Assembly: GCA_003990705.1 (NCBI GenBank)
Contig: AP018318.1
Location: 1,367,501 to 1,431,500, forward strand
Direction: 5' to 3'
DNA from: Nostoc sp. HK-01
GTDB taxonomy: Bacteria > Cyanobacteriota > Cyanobacteriia > Cyanobacteriales > Nostocaceae
Length of the DNA stretch: 64,000 bases
The notes under the pieces were generated by a model. The model was not told the origin of the DNA and ran no database searches. It saw only the letters and a program-made list of their open reading frames with translations. The position numbers and the translations under genes were made by a program. This document shows, one piece after another, positions 46,966 through 57,550 of this stretch (the stretch's first letter is position 1; each line of letters begins with the position of its first letter).

Positions 46966-46997
46966 TTCCCCTATCACCTGACGGTATCAAGGGGGAA
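46966..46997 (-). terminator. Probable psaB terminator
   Basis: On the minus strand, TTCCCC (complement of 46992-46997) pairs with GGGGAA (complement of 46966-46971), followed by TTTTTG. It lies 31 bp past the psaB stop. Confidence 0.6.
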
Positions 46998-47027
46998 ATA
47001 GCTAAGCTCAGAGGATATCAAACTTGT

Positions 47028-49256
47028 TTAACCAAATTTACCTGCGGTTGAGGCTATGAGGAAGGCGGCATAAGTGAGGATGTAACCTACAGTGAAGTGA
47101 GCCAAACCAACCAACCAGCCTTGGACAATGGATAGAGCAACAGGCTTATCTTTCCAACGAACTAAGTTAGCTAGTGGAGTGCGTTCATGCGCCCAAACAA
47201 GGGTTTCGATTAACTCTTGCCAGTAACCACGCCAGCTAATCAAGAACATGAAACCAGTTGCCCAAACGAGGTGTCCAAAGAGGAACATCCAAGCCCAAAC
47301 AGATAAATTACTTGTGCCGTAGGGGTTGTAACCGTTAATTAACTGAGCAGAGTTCGCCCACAGATAATCACGGAACCAGCCCATAAGATATGTAGAGTTT
47401 TCGTTGAACTGAGCAACGTTACCTTGCCAAATGCCTAGATGCTTCCAATGCCAGTAGAAAGTTACCCAGCCTAGGAGATTCAACATCCAGAACATAGCGA
47501 GGTAAAAAGACTGTTCCCAAGAAGAAGTTTGGCAAGTACCGCCACGACCAGGGCCATCACAGGGGAAGGTGAAGCCAAAGTCTTTTTTATCAGGCATGAG
47601 CTTGGTACCACGGGCATCTAACGCACCTTTCACACAAATTAAAGTGGTGGTGTGCAGACCAAGTGCGATCGCATGGTGTACTAAGAAATCTCCTGGCCCA
47701 ATGGTCAAGAATAGAGAGTTAGTACCAGAGTTAATCGCATCTAGCCAATTGGGTAGCCAAACGTTACCTTGATTCGGCCAAGCTTTATAAGCAATGCTAT
47801 CTGTATTAGATAACAAAGTGTTCATCCCATACAGTAGTTTGCCGTGAGCCGATTGGATAAATTGAGCAAATACTGGTTCAATCAAAATTTGCTTTTCGGG
47901 TGTCCCAAAAGCCACAACAACATCGTTATGAACATATAGTCCTAGGGTATGGAAGCCTAAGAAAAGTGACACCCAACTTAAGTGAGAGATAATCGCTTCT
48001 TTGTGTTTCAGTACTCGCTCAAGAACATTACCTTTGTTTTGTTCTGGGTCGTAGTCGCGTATCCAAAAAATTCCAGCATGGGCAAAGGCACCAATCATCA
48101 AGAACCCAGCAATATATTGATGATGAGTGTATAGTGCCGCCTGGGTTGTGTAGTCCTTCGCTATAAAGGCGTAAGGTGGCAAGGAATACATGTGTTGTGC
48201 CACTAATGAAGCAGCTGTACCCAGTGCAGCCAAGTGTAGAGATAACTGAAAGTGCAGGGAATTGTTATAGGTGTCGTACAACCCTTGATGAGGTAAATTA
48301 AACTGACCTTCGGTTTGAATACCAAAGAATTGTCTGGAGTTGAGCATTTCTTTGATGCTGTGACCAATCCCGAAGTTAGTGCGGTACATGTGACCAGCAA
48401 TAATAAAGATGACGGCGATCGCTAAATGGTGATGCGCCATATCAGTCAGCCATAATGACTCTGTTTGGGGATGGAAACCACCTAAAAAAGTCAGAATAGC
48501 CGTTCCTGCACCCTGAGATGTGCCAAATACATGGTTAGTTGCATCGGCATCTTGGGCGTACACACCCCAGTTCCCTGTCCAAAATGGTGTTAAACCTGCG
48601 GGGTGAGGCAAAGTAGTTAAGAAGTTTCGCCAGCCTACATGCACACCGCGAGATTCGGGGATGGCAACGTGAATTAAGTGACCAGCCCAAGCTAACGAAC
48701 TCACCCCAAATAAACCTGCGAGGTGGTGATTTAAACGAGGTTCAGCGCTTTTAAACCAGGTCAAGCTAGGACGGTATTTAGGTTGCAAATGCAGCCAGCC
48801 AGCAAACAAGAATAATGCTGCTAATAACAACAAGAACACGGAACCTTGATAAAGGTCATTATTTGTCCGCATCCCAATGGTGTACCACCAATGGTAAACA
48901 CCAGAGTAGGCAATGTTAACTGGATAGTTAGCACCACCTTGGGTAAAGGCATCTATGGCTGGTTTACCAAAGTGAGGATCCCAAATAGCATGGGCAATAG
49001 GACGAATATGTAATGGGTCTTTAATCCACGGTTCAAAGTTACCTTGCCAAGCTACGTGGAATAAAAGACTTGATGCCCATAAGAAAATGATTGCTACATG
49101 ACCGAAGTGAGTAGCGAAAATCTTTTGGTAAAGATTTTCCTCAGTCATACCATCATGACTTTCAAAATCATTTCCTGTGGCGATCGCGTACCATATTCGA
49201 CGTGTAGTTGGATCTTGAGCTAGATCCTGGTTAAATTTAGGATATTTTGTCGCCAT
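47028..49256 (-). CDS. psaB: Photosystem I P700 apoprotein A2, orphan PsaB (PsaB2-like)
   Basis: 742 residues, 11 membrane helices, full length. With PsaA it binds P700, most antenna chlorophylls and the FX iron-sulphur cluster. The FX loop [12 protein letters not shown] carries Cys566 and Cys575. Directly after the second Cys the sequence reads [15 protein letters not shown], whereas the PsaB I remember reads DISAWDAFYL, one residue shorter. No psaA is next to it: upstream lies pheT on the other strand. Stand-alone psaB copies (PsaB2) are known in Nostoc punctiforme and relatives as an alternative subunit. An NtcA-type promoter motif lies about 250 bp upstream. Confidence 0.95.
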   Translation of the reverse strand: MATKYPKFNQDLAQDPTTRRIWYAIATGNDFESHDGMTEENLYQKIFATHFGHVAIIFLWASSLLFHVAWQGNFEPWIKDPLHIRPIAHAIWDPHFGKPAIDAFTQGGANYPVNIAYSGVYHWWYTIGMRTNNDLYQGSVFLLLLAALFLFAGWLHLQPKYRPSLTWFKSAEPRLNHHLAGLFGVSSLAWAGHLIHVAIPESRGVHVGWRNFLTTLPHPAGLTPFWTGNWGVYAQDADATNHVFGTSQGAGTAILTFLGGFHPQTESLWLTDMAHHHLAIAVIFIIAGHMYRTNFGIGHSIKEMLNSRQFFGIQTEGQFNLPHQGLYDTYNNSLHFQLSLHLAALGTAASLVAQHMYSLPPYAFIAKDYTTQAALYTHHQYIAGFLMIGAFAHAGIFWIRDYDPEQNKGNVLERVLKHKEAIISHLSWVSLFLGFHTLGLYVHNDVVVAFGTPEKQILIEPVFAQFIQSAHGKLLYGMNTLLSNTDSIAYKAWPNQGNVWLPNWLDAINSGTNSLFLTIGPGDFLVHHAIALGLHTTTLICVKGALDARGTKLMPDKKDFGFTFPCDGPGRGGTCQTSSWEQSFYLAMFWMLNLLGWVTFYWHWKHLGIWQGNVAQFNENSTYLMGWFRDYLWANSAQLINGYNPYGTSNLSVWAWMFLFGHLVWATGFMFLISWRGYWQELIETLVWAHERTPLANLVRWKDKPVALSIVQGWLVGLAHFTVGYILTYAAFLIASTAGKFG

Positions 49257-49293
49257 GTATTTTAGTCATATCCTTCTGAAACGCTAATCCAAA

Positions 49294-49317
49294 TTGCTAG
49301 GTATCATGACCTAGCAA
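49294..49317 (-). promoter_or_regulatory. Hairpin in the psaB leader
   Basis: TTGCTAGGT (49294-49302) and ACCTAGCAA (49309-49317) are perfect 9-bp complements with a 6-base loop. It lies 37 bp before the psaB start and would be in the 5' leader of the mRNA. It could be an RNA control element or a protein dyad site. Confidence 0.55.
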
Positions 49318-49511
49318 ATATTCGCAATTGCATCAAAATTTTTTTAGCCTTCAAATGGAGGTCAATCTTAATAGTTAAAGCTGGTGATTGTGAGGATAAA
49401 ACACACTGAGTTTATAGACTTACATCGTGAGGCAATATGATGCAATTCATTTCCTTTTCTTTCAACTAATAAACAAATTAATTCTTATACATTCCATCTA
49501 ACTAGAGATTG

Positions 49512-49554
49512 ATTCTAAATTCTCATTATTAACTGAGTATGTAGTGTCTAATAC
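49512..49554 (-). promoter_or_regulatory. NtcA-type activated promoter for orphan psaB
   Basis: GTAGTGTCTAATAC (49541-49554) is an exact GTA-N8-TAC NtcA consensus. Reading towards psaB, it is followed after 23 bp by TAGAAT (complement of 49512-49517), a TAN3T -10 box. That is the layout of NtcA-activated class II promoters (20-24 bp). Predicted start near 49505, about 250 bp before psaB. Because GTA-N8-TAC is symmetric, a TACAAT box 24 bp away on the pheT side is also possible. Confidence 0.6.
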
Positions 49555-49855
49555 AGTGGTGATTGTGTCTGTAGTAGATACAATTTCTCTTCATCAAATG
49601 AGCTTAATATTTACTAAAATTTGTGTTTTTTGCTAAAAAATATGTAGCTGATTTTTGTGCAGAAATTTGTTTTGTCATGATAGGTTAGGGGTGCGATCGC
49701 TCCCAGCACTAATCAAAGAGAGTTTGTCAGACTTTTGAAGTGCAACGTAGTAGGATCATTCAAGTGAATGGGTCAGCCTGATGCAATTGATTAGCTATTG
49801 CCATCAGAAACCCTAAAATTGAAGCAAAAGACGATTCCTAAAACAAGCACACTCC
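49555..49855. other. Divergent psaB/pheT spacer, pheT side
   Basis: Upstream of pheT. A HIP1 site (GCGATCGC) is near 49694. No gene; the pheT promoter should be here. TACAAT near 49579 might serve as a -10 box driven from the NtcA-type motif. Confidence 0.4.
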
Positions 49856-52291
49856 ATGCGTATCTCTTTGAACTGGCTGCGGGAACTAGTAGAAGTCAAA
49901 CTAAGCCCAGAAGAATTAGCTCATACCCTGACAATGGCTGGGTTTGAGGTAGAAGATATTGAAGACCGCCGCACTTGGGCAAATGGCGTTGTTGTGGGGA
50001 GAGTGCTTGAGCGTCAACCCCACCCCAACGCTGATAAATTAAGTGTGTGTCAAGTAGATGTTGGTGCGGCAGAAACTTTAAATATTGTCTGCGGTGCAGC
50101 TAATGTCCGCGCAGATATTTTTGTGCCAGTCGCCACCGTTGGCACTTATTTACCGAACATCGATTTAAAAATTAAACCGGCAAAACTGCGCGGTGTCCCT
50201 TCTCAAGGCATGATTTGTTCTTTAAAAGAACTGGGTTTGCCGAATGATGTAGATGGAATTCATATTTTTTCTGAAGAAAATCTATCGGTGGGTAGTGATG
50301 TCCGTCCGTTGCTGGGTTTAGATGATGTAATTTTAGATGTGACTGCGACTGCTAACCGTGCTGATGCTTTGAGTATGGTAGGCATAGCGCGAGAAGTTGC
50401 CGCATTGACTGGTGGTAAATTGAGTATTCCTGAACCTGGGGAAGTAGTAATCACGCAAAATCCAGGTAAGTTAGGTTTAAAAATTGCTGATACCCAAGCT
50501 TGCCCTGCATACATTGGTACAGTCATTGAACAAGTAAAAATTGCCCCATCACCTGAGTGGTTGCAACAACGCTTACGGGCTGCGGGTGTGCGCCCAATTA
50601 GTAATGTAGTTGATATTACTAACTATGTATTGTTGGAATGGGGACAACCACTCCACGCTTTTGACAAAGACCGTTTACAAACTGTTGCTGGCAATGGCAA
50701 TTTAACTATTGGTGTGCGGTTTGCTAATCAAGGAGAATCCCTGAAAACCTTAGATGGGCAAACTCGCACTTTAACAACCCAGAATTTGTTAATTACCGCT
50801 AACGAAAAACCTGTGGCTTTAGCCGGAGTTATGGGGGGAGAAGAAACGGAAGTCCATGAAGGTTCGCAAAACTTAGTTTTAGAAGCAGCTTTATTTGATT
50901 CCGTAGCTATTCGTCGTTCTTCTCGTAGTGTGGGTTTACGCAGTGAAGCTTCTGGGAGATATGAACGGGGAGTAAATCGGGCAGAATTAGAAATCGCCTG
51001 TCGTCGTGCTTTAGCTTTGATGAGCGAATTAGCTAACGGTGTAATTATTCATCAAGAAATTGCTGATACTCGTCCCGACCCAGCGACTTGGAGTCGTTCT
51101 ATTGCACTGCGGTTAGATAGAGTTAATGAAGTATTAGGGCCTGTTGACTTAGGTGAAGACACAGGGGAATTACAAGAAAGTGATGTTGTGAGAATTTTAA
51201 CTGCCTTGGGATGTCAGCTAACATCAACAGACGAACGGACTTGGAATGTGGCTGTTCCTCCCTACCGTTACCGTGACTTAGAACGAGAAATTGACTTAAT
51301 TGAAGAAATTGCTCGTCTTTACGGCTATGATCATTTCTGCGATACCTTACCCCAAAAAGCGGAAGCTGGCTATTTGCCAATAGACCAGGAATTGGTGCGG
51401 AAATTGCGTGCTTCTTTCAGGGCGGAAGGTTTGACAGAATTAATTCAGTATTCCTTAGTCAAACCAGGGGACGATCGCCAGATAGTATTAAGTAATCCCT
51501 TATTTACAGAATATTCGGCATTACGTACAGAGTTACTTTCTGGGTTGATTGATGCTTTTCAATACAATTTAGAACAAGGTAATGGTTCTCTTAACGGCTT
51601 TGAAATTGGGCGAATTTTCCAGCAAGAAGAAGACGGTTTGCGCGAAGCAGATGCGATCGCTGGTATTTTAGGAGGAGATAGAAACCTGGGCAAATGGTCA
51701 AAAGGTGGACGGGAACAACCAATGACTTGGTTTGAAGCCAAAGGTATTCTCGAAAGCATCTTTCAACAATGCGGAATCTCAGTAGAATATCAACCAGATT
51801 GTCGTGATGAGCGTTTACATCCTGGTCGCACTGCTTCTCTGTGGATAGGAGGAAACCGACTGGGTGTATTTGGTCAATTGCATCCCCAACTGCGGCGCGA
51901 AAAAGATTTACCAGATTCTGTATATCTGTTCCAATTAGATTTAGATGTCTTTTTGGATGCTTTAGATCAAGATGAAATTCTCATTCCCACATTCACATCT
52001 TATTCTACTTACCCAGCCAGCGATCGCGATATCGCCTTTTTCGCCCCTGTAAAAGTTTCTGTGGGAGAAATTGAAAAAGCAATTACCAAAGCAGGTAAAG
52101 GTTTACTAGAATCTGTCGAAATTTTTGATGAATATCGTGGCGAAAATGTCCCCCAAGGACAACGGAGTTTAGCATTTCGTCTAGTATACCGAGCCAGCGA
52201 TCGCACTCTCACCGATGCCGAAGTCGAACCTGTACACAACAAAGTTCGTGAAGCCTTGGTTGAAAAATTCGGCGTTAACCTGAGAAGTTAA
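49856..52291 (+). CDS. pheT: Phenylalanyl-tRNA synthetase beta subunit
   Basis: 811 residues, the usual bacterial length. It begins [21 protein letters not shown]. The EMAP-II-like tRNA-binding domain follows ([20 protein letters not shown], about 40-150), then B3/B4 editing ([31 protein letters not shown]), B5, the catalytic-like core and the C-terminal ferredoxin-fold anticodon-binding domain ([17 protein letters not shown]). With PheS, encoded elsewhere, it charges tRNA-Phe. Stand-alone pheT is common in cyanobacteria. A small GTGATGAG/CTCATCAC hairpin at 52301-52327 follows the stop. Confidence 0.97.
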   Translation: MRISLNWLRELVEVKLSPEELAHTLTMAGFEVEDIEDRRTWANGVVVGRVLERQPHPNADKLSVCQVDVGAAETLNIVCGAANVRADIFVPVATVGTYLPNIDLKIKPAKLRGVPSQGMICSLKELGLPNDVDGIHIFSEENLSVGSDVRPLLGLDDVILDVTATANRADALSMVGIAREVAALTGGKLSIPEPGEVVITQNPGKLGLKIADTQACPAYIGTVIEQVKIAPSPEWLQQRLRAAGVRPISNVVDITNYVLLEWGQPLHAFDKDRLQTVAGNGNLTIGVRFANQGESLKTLDGQTRTLTTQNLLITANEKPVALAGVMGGEETEVHEGSQNLVLEAALFDSVAIRRSSRSVGLRSEASGRYERGVNRAELEIACRRALALMSELANGVIIHQEIADTRPDPATWSRSIALRLDRVNEVLGPVDLGEDTGELQESDVVRILTALGCQLTSTDERTWNVAVPPYRYRDLEREIDLIEEIARLYGYDHFCDTLPQKAEAGYLPIDQELVRKLRASFRAEGLTELIQYSLVKPGDDRQIVLSNPLFTEYSALRTELLSGLIDAFQYNLEQGNGSLNGFEIGRIFQQEEDGLREADAIAGILGGDRNLGKWSKGGREQPMTWFEAKGILESIFQQCGISVEYQPDCRDERLHPGRTASLWIGGNRLGVFGQLHPQLRREKDLPDSVYLFQLDLDVFLDALDQDEILIPTFTSYSTYPASDRDIAFFAPVKVSVGEIEKAITKAGKGLLESVEIFDEYRGENVPQGQRSLAFRLVYRASDRTLTDAEVEPVHNKVREALVEKFGVNLRS

Positions 52292-52371
52292 ACATCAGCA
52301 GTGATGAGTTGATTTATAGCTCATCACTCACTACTATTCATTGTGAAATTTGCGTTTTTAATTGATTAGCT

Positions 52372-52641
52372 ATGCCTAAATATGTACTCTGGGGAACTTA
52401 CTGCGACGACGTTCTAGAAAAACGCGTTCCTTACCGTCAAGCTCATTTAGATGGTTTAGCCCAACAAAAAGAATCTGGTGTGTTAATTACCATCGGCCCA
52501 ACCAAAGATATCACCAAAGTTTTTGGAATTTACGAAGCTGAAGACGAAGCCACTGTCCGCCAATTAATTGAAAATGACCCCTATTGGCAAAATGGTATTT
52601 GGACAGAATACTCTATCAAAGAGTGGATTCAAGCTGTTTAA
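52372..52641 (+). CDS. YciI-family protein
   Basis: 89 residues with a ferredoxin-like fold of the YciI family: YVLWGTYCDDV, YRQAHLDGLAQQKESGVLITIGP, and a C-terminal DPYWQNGIWTEYSIKEW. The conserved histidine (His25) and acidic residue are present. Members are putative small hydrolases or isomerases with unknown substrates. It is 80 bp past pheT and ends in a clear terminator. Confidence 0.88.
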   Translation: MPKYVLWGTYCDDVLEKRVPYRQAHLDGLAQQKESGVLITIGPTKDITKVFGIYEAEDEATVRQLIENDPYWQNGIWTEYSIKEWIQAV

Positions 52642-52651
52642 ATTAGCAAAC

Positions 52652-52683
52652 TCAGGAGCAAAAAATCTAGCTCCTGATTTTTG
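52652..52683 (+). terminator. Rho-independent terminator after the YciI gene
   Basis: TCAGGAGC (52652-52659) pairs with GCTCCTGA (52670-52677), followed directly by TTTTTGC. Classic stem plus U-tract. Confidence 0.8.
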
Positions 52684-52931
52684 CTTTATATATTTAATTA
52701 TTGCTGTCTATGTGGCAGTTTATTTGTTGTCCACTAATGTACCGCAACAAATTCTCAACACACGTTAAAATTACTAACTTTTAGTAGATGTAATGAGTTT
52801 TGTATGTATGTAATTATCAAAATATGCTGATCGACGATAATGTTGCTGTTGTCTAGAATAAACAAGTGTTAGCGATCGCACATAATATTTAATTGTTCAC
52901 CAATCGTTTGATTTTTGAGAGGGTACTACCC

Positions 52932-53357
52932 ATGCAACACATCCTAAAACGTGTATTTCTACCTGGTTTGATGGCTGCTAGTTTAACCAGCATCAACTTA
53001 ATTCCGGCTCAACCTGCGGCTGCTGATGACCGAGTTCTGAATAATGCGGCAATTGGCGCTGGTGCTAGTGCGTTAACAGGAGCATTAACAGGTTGCGGTT
53101 CTTTCTTAAATAATGCGGCTACTGGTGCGGCGGCTGGTGCGGCTGTTAATGGTGCTAACGGTTTAAGAACCAGAAGCGACAGAAGAGTTAACGGACGTAA
53201 TATCATCCGAGATGCTGGCGTAGGTGCTGGTGCTGGTGTAGTCGCAGGTGCAATTACTGGCGGCTGTAGAAATACCTTGAAAAATGGTCTTAATGGTGCG
53301 GCTGCTGGTGCGGCTGTGCATATTTTAGATCGCCGACCTGCTAAAAGAAGAAGATAA
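52932..53357 (+). CDS. Exported glycine-zipper protein
   Basis: 141 residues. Signal peptide (MQHILKRVFLPGLMAASLTS, cleavage after PAAA region), then two related blocks: AAIGAGASALTGALTGC with NNAATGAAAGAAVNGANG, and AGVGAGAGVVAGAITGGC with NGLNGAAAGAAV. The Gly/Ala heptad pattern is a glycine zipper that inserts in or lies against membranes, as in outer-membrane stress proteins. One Cys in each block could form a disulphide. ATG 52932 is chosen because it starts the signal peptide; GAGAGGG is upstream. The C-terminus is very basic (RRPAKRRR). Confidence 0.85.
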   Translation: MQHILKRVFLPGLMAASLTSINLIPAQPAAADDRVLNNAAIGAGASALTGALTGCGSFLNNAATGAAAGAAVNGANGLRTRSDRRVNGRNIIRDAGVGAGAGVVAGAITGGCRNTLKNGLNGAAAGAAVHILDRRPAKRRR

Positions 53358-53366
53358 TTTATGATG

Positions 53367-53403
53367 GATAATTCGTAATTTTTATCCCTAAATACGAATT
53401 ATC
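53367..53403. terminator. Hairpin after the glycine-zipper gene
   Basis: GATAATTCGTA (53367-53377) and TACGAATTATC (53393-53403) are perfect 11-bp complements starting 9 bp after the stop codon. AT-rich stem without a long U-tract. Confidence 0.6.
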
Positions 53404-53455
53404 TATTGTGGATTATGTCAACGAAAACAGTCTGATAATAAAATAGATTATTTTT

Positions 53456-53479
53456 AGGGGTGCAGAGGTTTGCACCCCT
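53456..53479. terminator. GC-rich hairpin, probable second terminator
   Basis: AGGGGTGCA (53456-53464) and TGCACCCCT (53471-53479) are perfect 9-bp complements with a 6-base loop. It may also be a dispersed repeat, since GGGGTGCA hairpins are frequent in Nostoc spacers. Confidence 0.5.
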
Positions 53480-54000
53480 ACTTTGTTTGTTAGATTGTTT
53501 CTAATTTTTCAACAAGACTATACAATTTTGGAGGGGAAAACAGTTATTATATAGCCTTTTGAGCAATCTATCCTTCGTCATCATTTTGCCAACTGCTATT
53601 GCTAATTCATTAGTCAGCACTTTGCTATAAAAATCTAGTTAAAGTACTATTTTATTAAAAAAAATAAACTTGGTCTTGTTGTTAGCAGCAGAATATCAAG
53701 AAACTTAAGGTTAAATTGTCTATATACGGCAATATAAATTCTACTTAATGTTTATTTTATAAATAGCTTATCAAGACAGTTAAGACATTTAATAAAATAA
53801 GTTTAAACAGTAGTAGACAGTTAAGACAATTAAGATATTTAAGCAAATTGAAGAAAATTTAAACGCTAAAAATAGTTTGATTTTACCTAAAAAAATTGCA
53901 AAATTCTAGTAAGATGATGGCAGTTAACTAATTGCCTTGATAAATATTAAATAATTCTAAAATAGAATTTCTCTCTTCTTTGGAAGATGCGTAACTCAAT
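53480..54000. other. AT-rich region upstream of the WD40 gene
   Basis: No gene. It contains the repeated GACAGTTAAGACA element (see 53775-53847) and the promoter of the WD40 gene. A-rich and T-rich runs dominate. Confidence 0.45.
53775..53847. repeat. GACAGTTAAGACATTTAA repeats, left pair
   Basis: One copy, GACAGTTAAGACATTTAA, is at 53775-53792. A second, with an 8-bp internal expansion (GACAGTTAAGACA, then ATTAAGAT, then ATTTAAGCAAA), is at 53816-53847. The same element occurs twice more at 58380-58430. Confidence 0.8.
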
Positions 54001-57000
54001 ATGAAATATCAAGTTGGTGGTAGTCTCCCTAGTGATGATCCAAGTTATGTTATTCGTAAGGCAGATGAACAACTCTATTCTAGTTTAAAAGCTGGAGATT
54101 TTTGTTATGTTTTAAATTCCCGTCAAATGGGAAAATCATCTTTATTACATCGCACAAGTTATCATCTCACAGAAGAAGGTAATAGTTGTGTTTACTTAGA
54201 TGTGACTCGCTTAGGCGGTGAAGATATAACAGCCGAACAATGGTATAAGGGTCTGATTCTCAGTCTTTTTTATAATTTAAATTTAGCAGATAAAATCAAT
54301 TTTAAAACTTGGTGGGAAACCCAAACAGGTCTTGCTCCTATCAAAAAGCTAGATCAATTTGTCGATGAAATATTACTGTCGCCTGACGGAAGTCAAAATA
54401 TATTTATTTTTATTGATGAAATTGATAGTTTATTAAGTTTAAGTTTTTCGGTTAATGACTTTTTTGCTTGGATTCGTCATTGTTATAACCAAAGAGCGTA
54501 TGATGCCAAATATCAACGCTTAGGATTTGCACTTTTTGGCGTAGCTAGTCCCGGCGATTTAATTACCGACAAACGCCGGACACCTTTTAATATTGGTAAA
54601 GCGATTGAATTAGCAGGTTTCCAACTAGATGAAGCTACACCCTTACTTAAAGGATTAGAAGGTGTAGTTAGTCAATCAGAAATAGTTTTACAAAAGATTT
54701 TAGAATGGACGAGTGGACAACCTTTTTTAACCCAAAAACTCTGTCAGTTAGTTGTGCAAATTGCTTGGGAGACACCCAACGGCAAAATTGATTTACCTCA
54801 AGGTACAGAAGGTTATTGGGTAGAACAACTGGTAAAAAAGCAGATTATTCAACATTGGGAATCGAAAGACGAACCAGAACATTTTCGCACAATTCGCGAT
54901 CGCCTGTTATTTGATGAACAAAAAGCTGGACGCTTGTTAGGGCTGTATCAACAAGTGTTGCAAGCGGAAGCAGAAACTCAAACACCTGTGACCTTGAATG
55001 ATAGCCGAGAACAAACAGAATTATTGCTATCGGGTTTAGCCACAAGACACAAAGGCTCTCTCAAAATTAAAAACCCAATTTATCGCCATGTCTTCAATCA
55101 AGAATGGGTGACAAGACAATTAGATAATCTCCGTCCTTACTCGCAAATTTTTAATGCTTGGGTATTATCAAATTATCAAGATGAGTCACGCTTGTTGCGG
55201 GGACAGGCGCTCAAAGATGCTCAAAATTGGGCGCAAGGCAAAAGTTTGAGCAATTTAGATTATCAATTTTTCGTCGTTAGTCAAGAATTTGAACGGCGGG
55301 AAGTGCAAACTGCCCTAGAAGCCGCACGGGTAAAAGAAATCGAAACCAGGCTAACACAAGAGAAAAAAACGGCTTTATTGCAGAGATATTTGCTAATTGC
55401 CGTATGTATTGGTTTGTTCGTCTCTAGTAGCTTGGGTATAGGCAGTTTTATATTGTATCGCCAAGCCAAAACAAGTGAAACTCAAGCCAAGAATAGTGAA
55501 ATGCGGGCGCTGATATCTTCTTCAGAAGGAATGTTTGCCTCAAATCGTCGCTTAGATGCACTTGTAGAAGCAATCAAAGCTAAACAAAAACTCCGCAAAC
55601 TCAGTCCAGTCAACTCCAAAATAGCTCAAAAAGTTGATGCTGTATTACGGCAAGCAGTTTATGGTGCAGACGAATACAATCGTTTTTGGGGTCACACAGC
55701 AGCTGTTTTAGCCGTTGATGTCAGTCCTGACAGTTCGTTAATTGCCTCAGCCAGTGTAGATAAAACAATCAAACTCTGGCGACGTGATGGTACAGCAGTC
55801 GCTACTCTCACAGGTCACACAGCCACAGTTAGAGCCGTAAAATTTAGTCCTGATGGTCAGATGTTAGCTTCAGCGAGTGAAGATGGCACTGTCAAATTGT
55901 GGACAAAAGAAGGCACGTTATTAAAAACACTCAAAGGTCATAATGCTTCAATTTGGGGAGTCGTCTTTAGTCCCGATGGCCAGACTATTGCTTCTGCCAG
56001 TTATGACAGAACTGTCAAACTTTGGCAACGAGACGGCACATTGCTCAAAACTTTTGCTGGTGAGAGAGTGGGGTTTTGGGGAGTCGCTTTTAGTCCAGAT
56101 AATCAAATTTTGGCAGCCACAAGCATCGACGGAGTTATTCAACTCTGGAGACGAGAAGGTTCAGACTGGCAAAATGCCAAGCTTGTGCAGACTCTCAAAG
56201 GTCATAACGCTTGGGTAATTGCTATAGCTTTCAGTCCTGATAGTCAAATTATTGCTTCCGCCAGTGAAGATAAAACCGTCAAACTTTGGCGACGCGACCC
56301 CAAAAATAACAGCTATCGCTTAGATAAAACTTTGCAAGGTCATAGTGCGGGAATTTGGGGAGTAGCTTTCAGTCCCAATGGCCAAACTATTGCTTCCGCC
56401 AGCCTCGACAAAACAATTAAACTTTGGAACATTGATGGCACAGAATTAAACACTCTAAAAGGACACACTGCCTCAGTTTGGGGCGTAACTTTTAGCCCTG
56501 ATGGTAACTTTATTGCCTCAGCGGGTGCAGAAAACGTTGTGCGACTGTGGCAAAGTGAAAACCCATTTCAAAAATCTATAGTTGCCCATAAATCCGGAAT
56601 TTGGTCATTAGATATTACCTCTGACAGTTCCATTGTTGGGACAACTGGTCACGAAAACATGGCTAAACTTTGGAGTCGTCAAGGTAAATTGCTAAAAACT
56701 TTTACTGAACCTGGGGGAGCAATTTTTGAAGTTTCTTTCAGTCGTGGTGGTAAGTTAATTGCCCTTCGCACTTATGGCGATAAGATTAAACTCCAGCAGC
56801 GAGACGGGAAATTAGTTGCTACTTACAAAGATCCCCTGGGTAAACTCTTAGCCGCTGTATTGAGTCCTGACGGTCAAGCGATCGCTATGTCAAATGTTGA
56901 TAAAATTATCCAAATATGGCAACGCAATCAGCCTAAACCGCAAATTCTGCCAGGACATCAAGCCGAAGTTTGGCAAGTTACCTTTAGTCCTGACGGCAAA

Positions 57001-57525
57001 ATGGTGGCATCTGTTAGCGGTGATAGCACAGCTAAATTGTGGACTGTGGATGGTAAATTACTCACAACCTTGGTAGGACACACAGCAACAGTTTGGAAAG
57101 CAGCATTTAGTCCTGACAGTACAATGGTGGCAACTGGCAGTGGGGATAATACCGTTAAATTATGGACAATTGACGGCAAATTACTGCAAACTTTCAAAGG
57201 TCACACAGCAGCAATTTGGGGAGTAGCATTTAGTCCTGATGGCAAAATACTGGCTTCTGGCAGTGTGGATGCAACTATTAAACTTTGGCACTTAGATGGT
57301 AAAGAAATTACCACCTTGAGTGGACATACCGCAGCCATTCGCAAAATTGCCATTAGCCGCGATGGAACTTTTTTGGCTTCTGGTGGTGATGATAACAACC
57401 TAATTTTGTGGAATTTGTCACGCATTCTCAATCTCAATCCACTTAATTATGGTTGTTCTCTTGTACAAGATTATTTGAAAACTAACACAACATTAGAAGA
57501 GAGCGATCGCTCTTTGTGTCCATAG
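54001..57525 (+). CDS. AAA-like (nSTAND-type) ATPase with 14 WD40 repeats
   Basis: 1174 residues. The N-terminus (VGGSLPSDDPSYVIRKADEQLY) and Walker A SRQMGKSSLL (40-49), with a Walker B-like IFIFIDEIDSLLSL, define the AAA-like domain common in cyanobacterial multidomain proteins. A membrane helix lies near 460-483 (LLIAVCIGLFVSSSLGIGSFI). From residue 563 there are 14 WD40 repeats, enough for two seven-blade propellers; repeats 8-10 are degenerate. Such NTPase-membrane-WD40 proteins resemble signal-transduction NTPases; the ligand is unknown. The ribosome site GGAAG is rather far from ATG 54001. Confidence 0.92.
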   Translation: MKYQVGGSLPSDDPSYVIRKADEQLYSSLKAGDFCYVLNSRQMGKSSLLHRTSYHLTEEGNSCVYLDVTRLGGEDITAEQWYKGLILSLFYNLNLADKINFKTWWETQTGLAPIKKLDQFVDEILLSPDGSQNIFIFIDEIDSLLSLSFSVNDFFAWIRHCYNQRAYDAKYQRLGFALFGVASPGDLITDKRRTPFNIGKAIELAGFQLDEATPLLKGLEGVVSQSEIVLQKILEWTSGQPFLTQKLCQLVVQIAWETPNGKIDLPQGTEGYWVEQLVKKQIIQHWESKDEPEHFRTIRDRLLFDEQKAGRLLGLYQQVLQAEAETQTPVTLNDSREQTELLLSGLATRHKGSLKIKNPIYRHVFNQEWVTRQLDNLRPYSQIFNAWVLSNYQDESRLLRGQALKDAQNWAQGKSLSNLDYQFFVVSQEFERREVQTALEAARVKEIETRLTQEKKTALLQRYLLIAVCIGLFVSSSLGIGSFILYRQAKTSETQAKNSEMRALISSSEGMFASNRRLDALVEAIKAKQKLRKLSPVNSKIAQKVDAVLRQAVYGADEYNRFWGHTAAVLAVDVSPDSSLIASASVDKTIKLWRRDGTAVATLTGHTATVRAVKFSPDGQMLASASEDGTVKLWTKEGTLLKTLKGHNASIWGVVFSPDGQTIASASYDRTVKLWQRDGTLLKTFAGERVGFWGVAFSPDNQILAATSIDGVIQLWRREGSDWQNAKLVQTLKGHNAWVIAIAFSPDSQIIASASEDKTVKLWRRDPKNNSYRLDKTLQGHSAGIWGVAFSPNGQTIASASLDKTIKLWNIDGTELNTLKGHTASVWGVTFSPDGNFIASAGAENVVRLWQSENPFQKSIVAHKSGIWSLDITSDSSIVGTTGHENMAKLWSRQGKLLKTFTEPGGAIFEVSFSRGGKLIALRTYGDKIKLQQRDGKLVATYKDPLGKLLAAVLSPDGQAIAMSNVDKIIQIWQRNQPKPQILPGHQAEVWQVTFSPDGKMVASVSGDSTAKLWTVDGKLLTTLVGHTATVWKAAFSPDSTMVATGSGDNTVKLWTIDGKLLQTFKGHTAAIWGVAFSPDGKILASGSVDATIKLWHLDGKEITTLSGHTAAIRKIAISRDGTFLASGGDDNNLILWNLSRILNLNPLNYGCSLVQDYLKTNTTLEESDRSLCP

Positions 57526-57550
57526 AAAATATTCAGTACTGAAAAAATAA

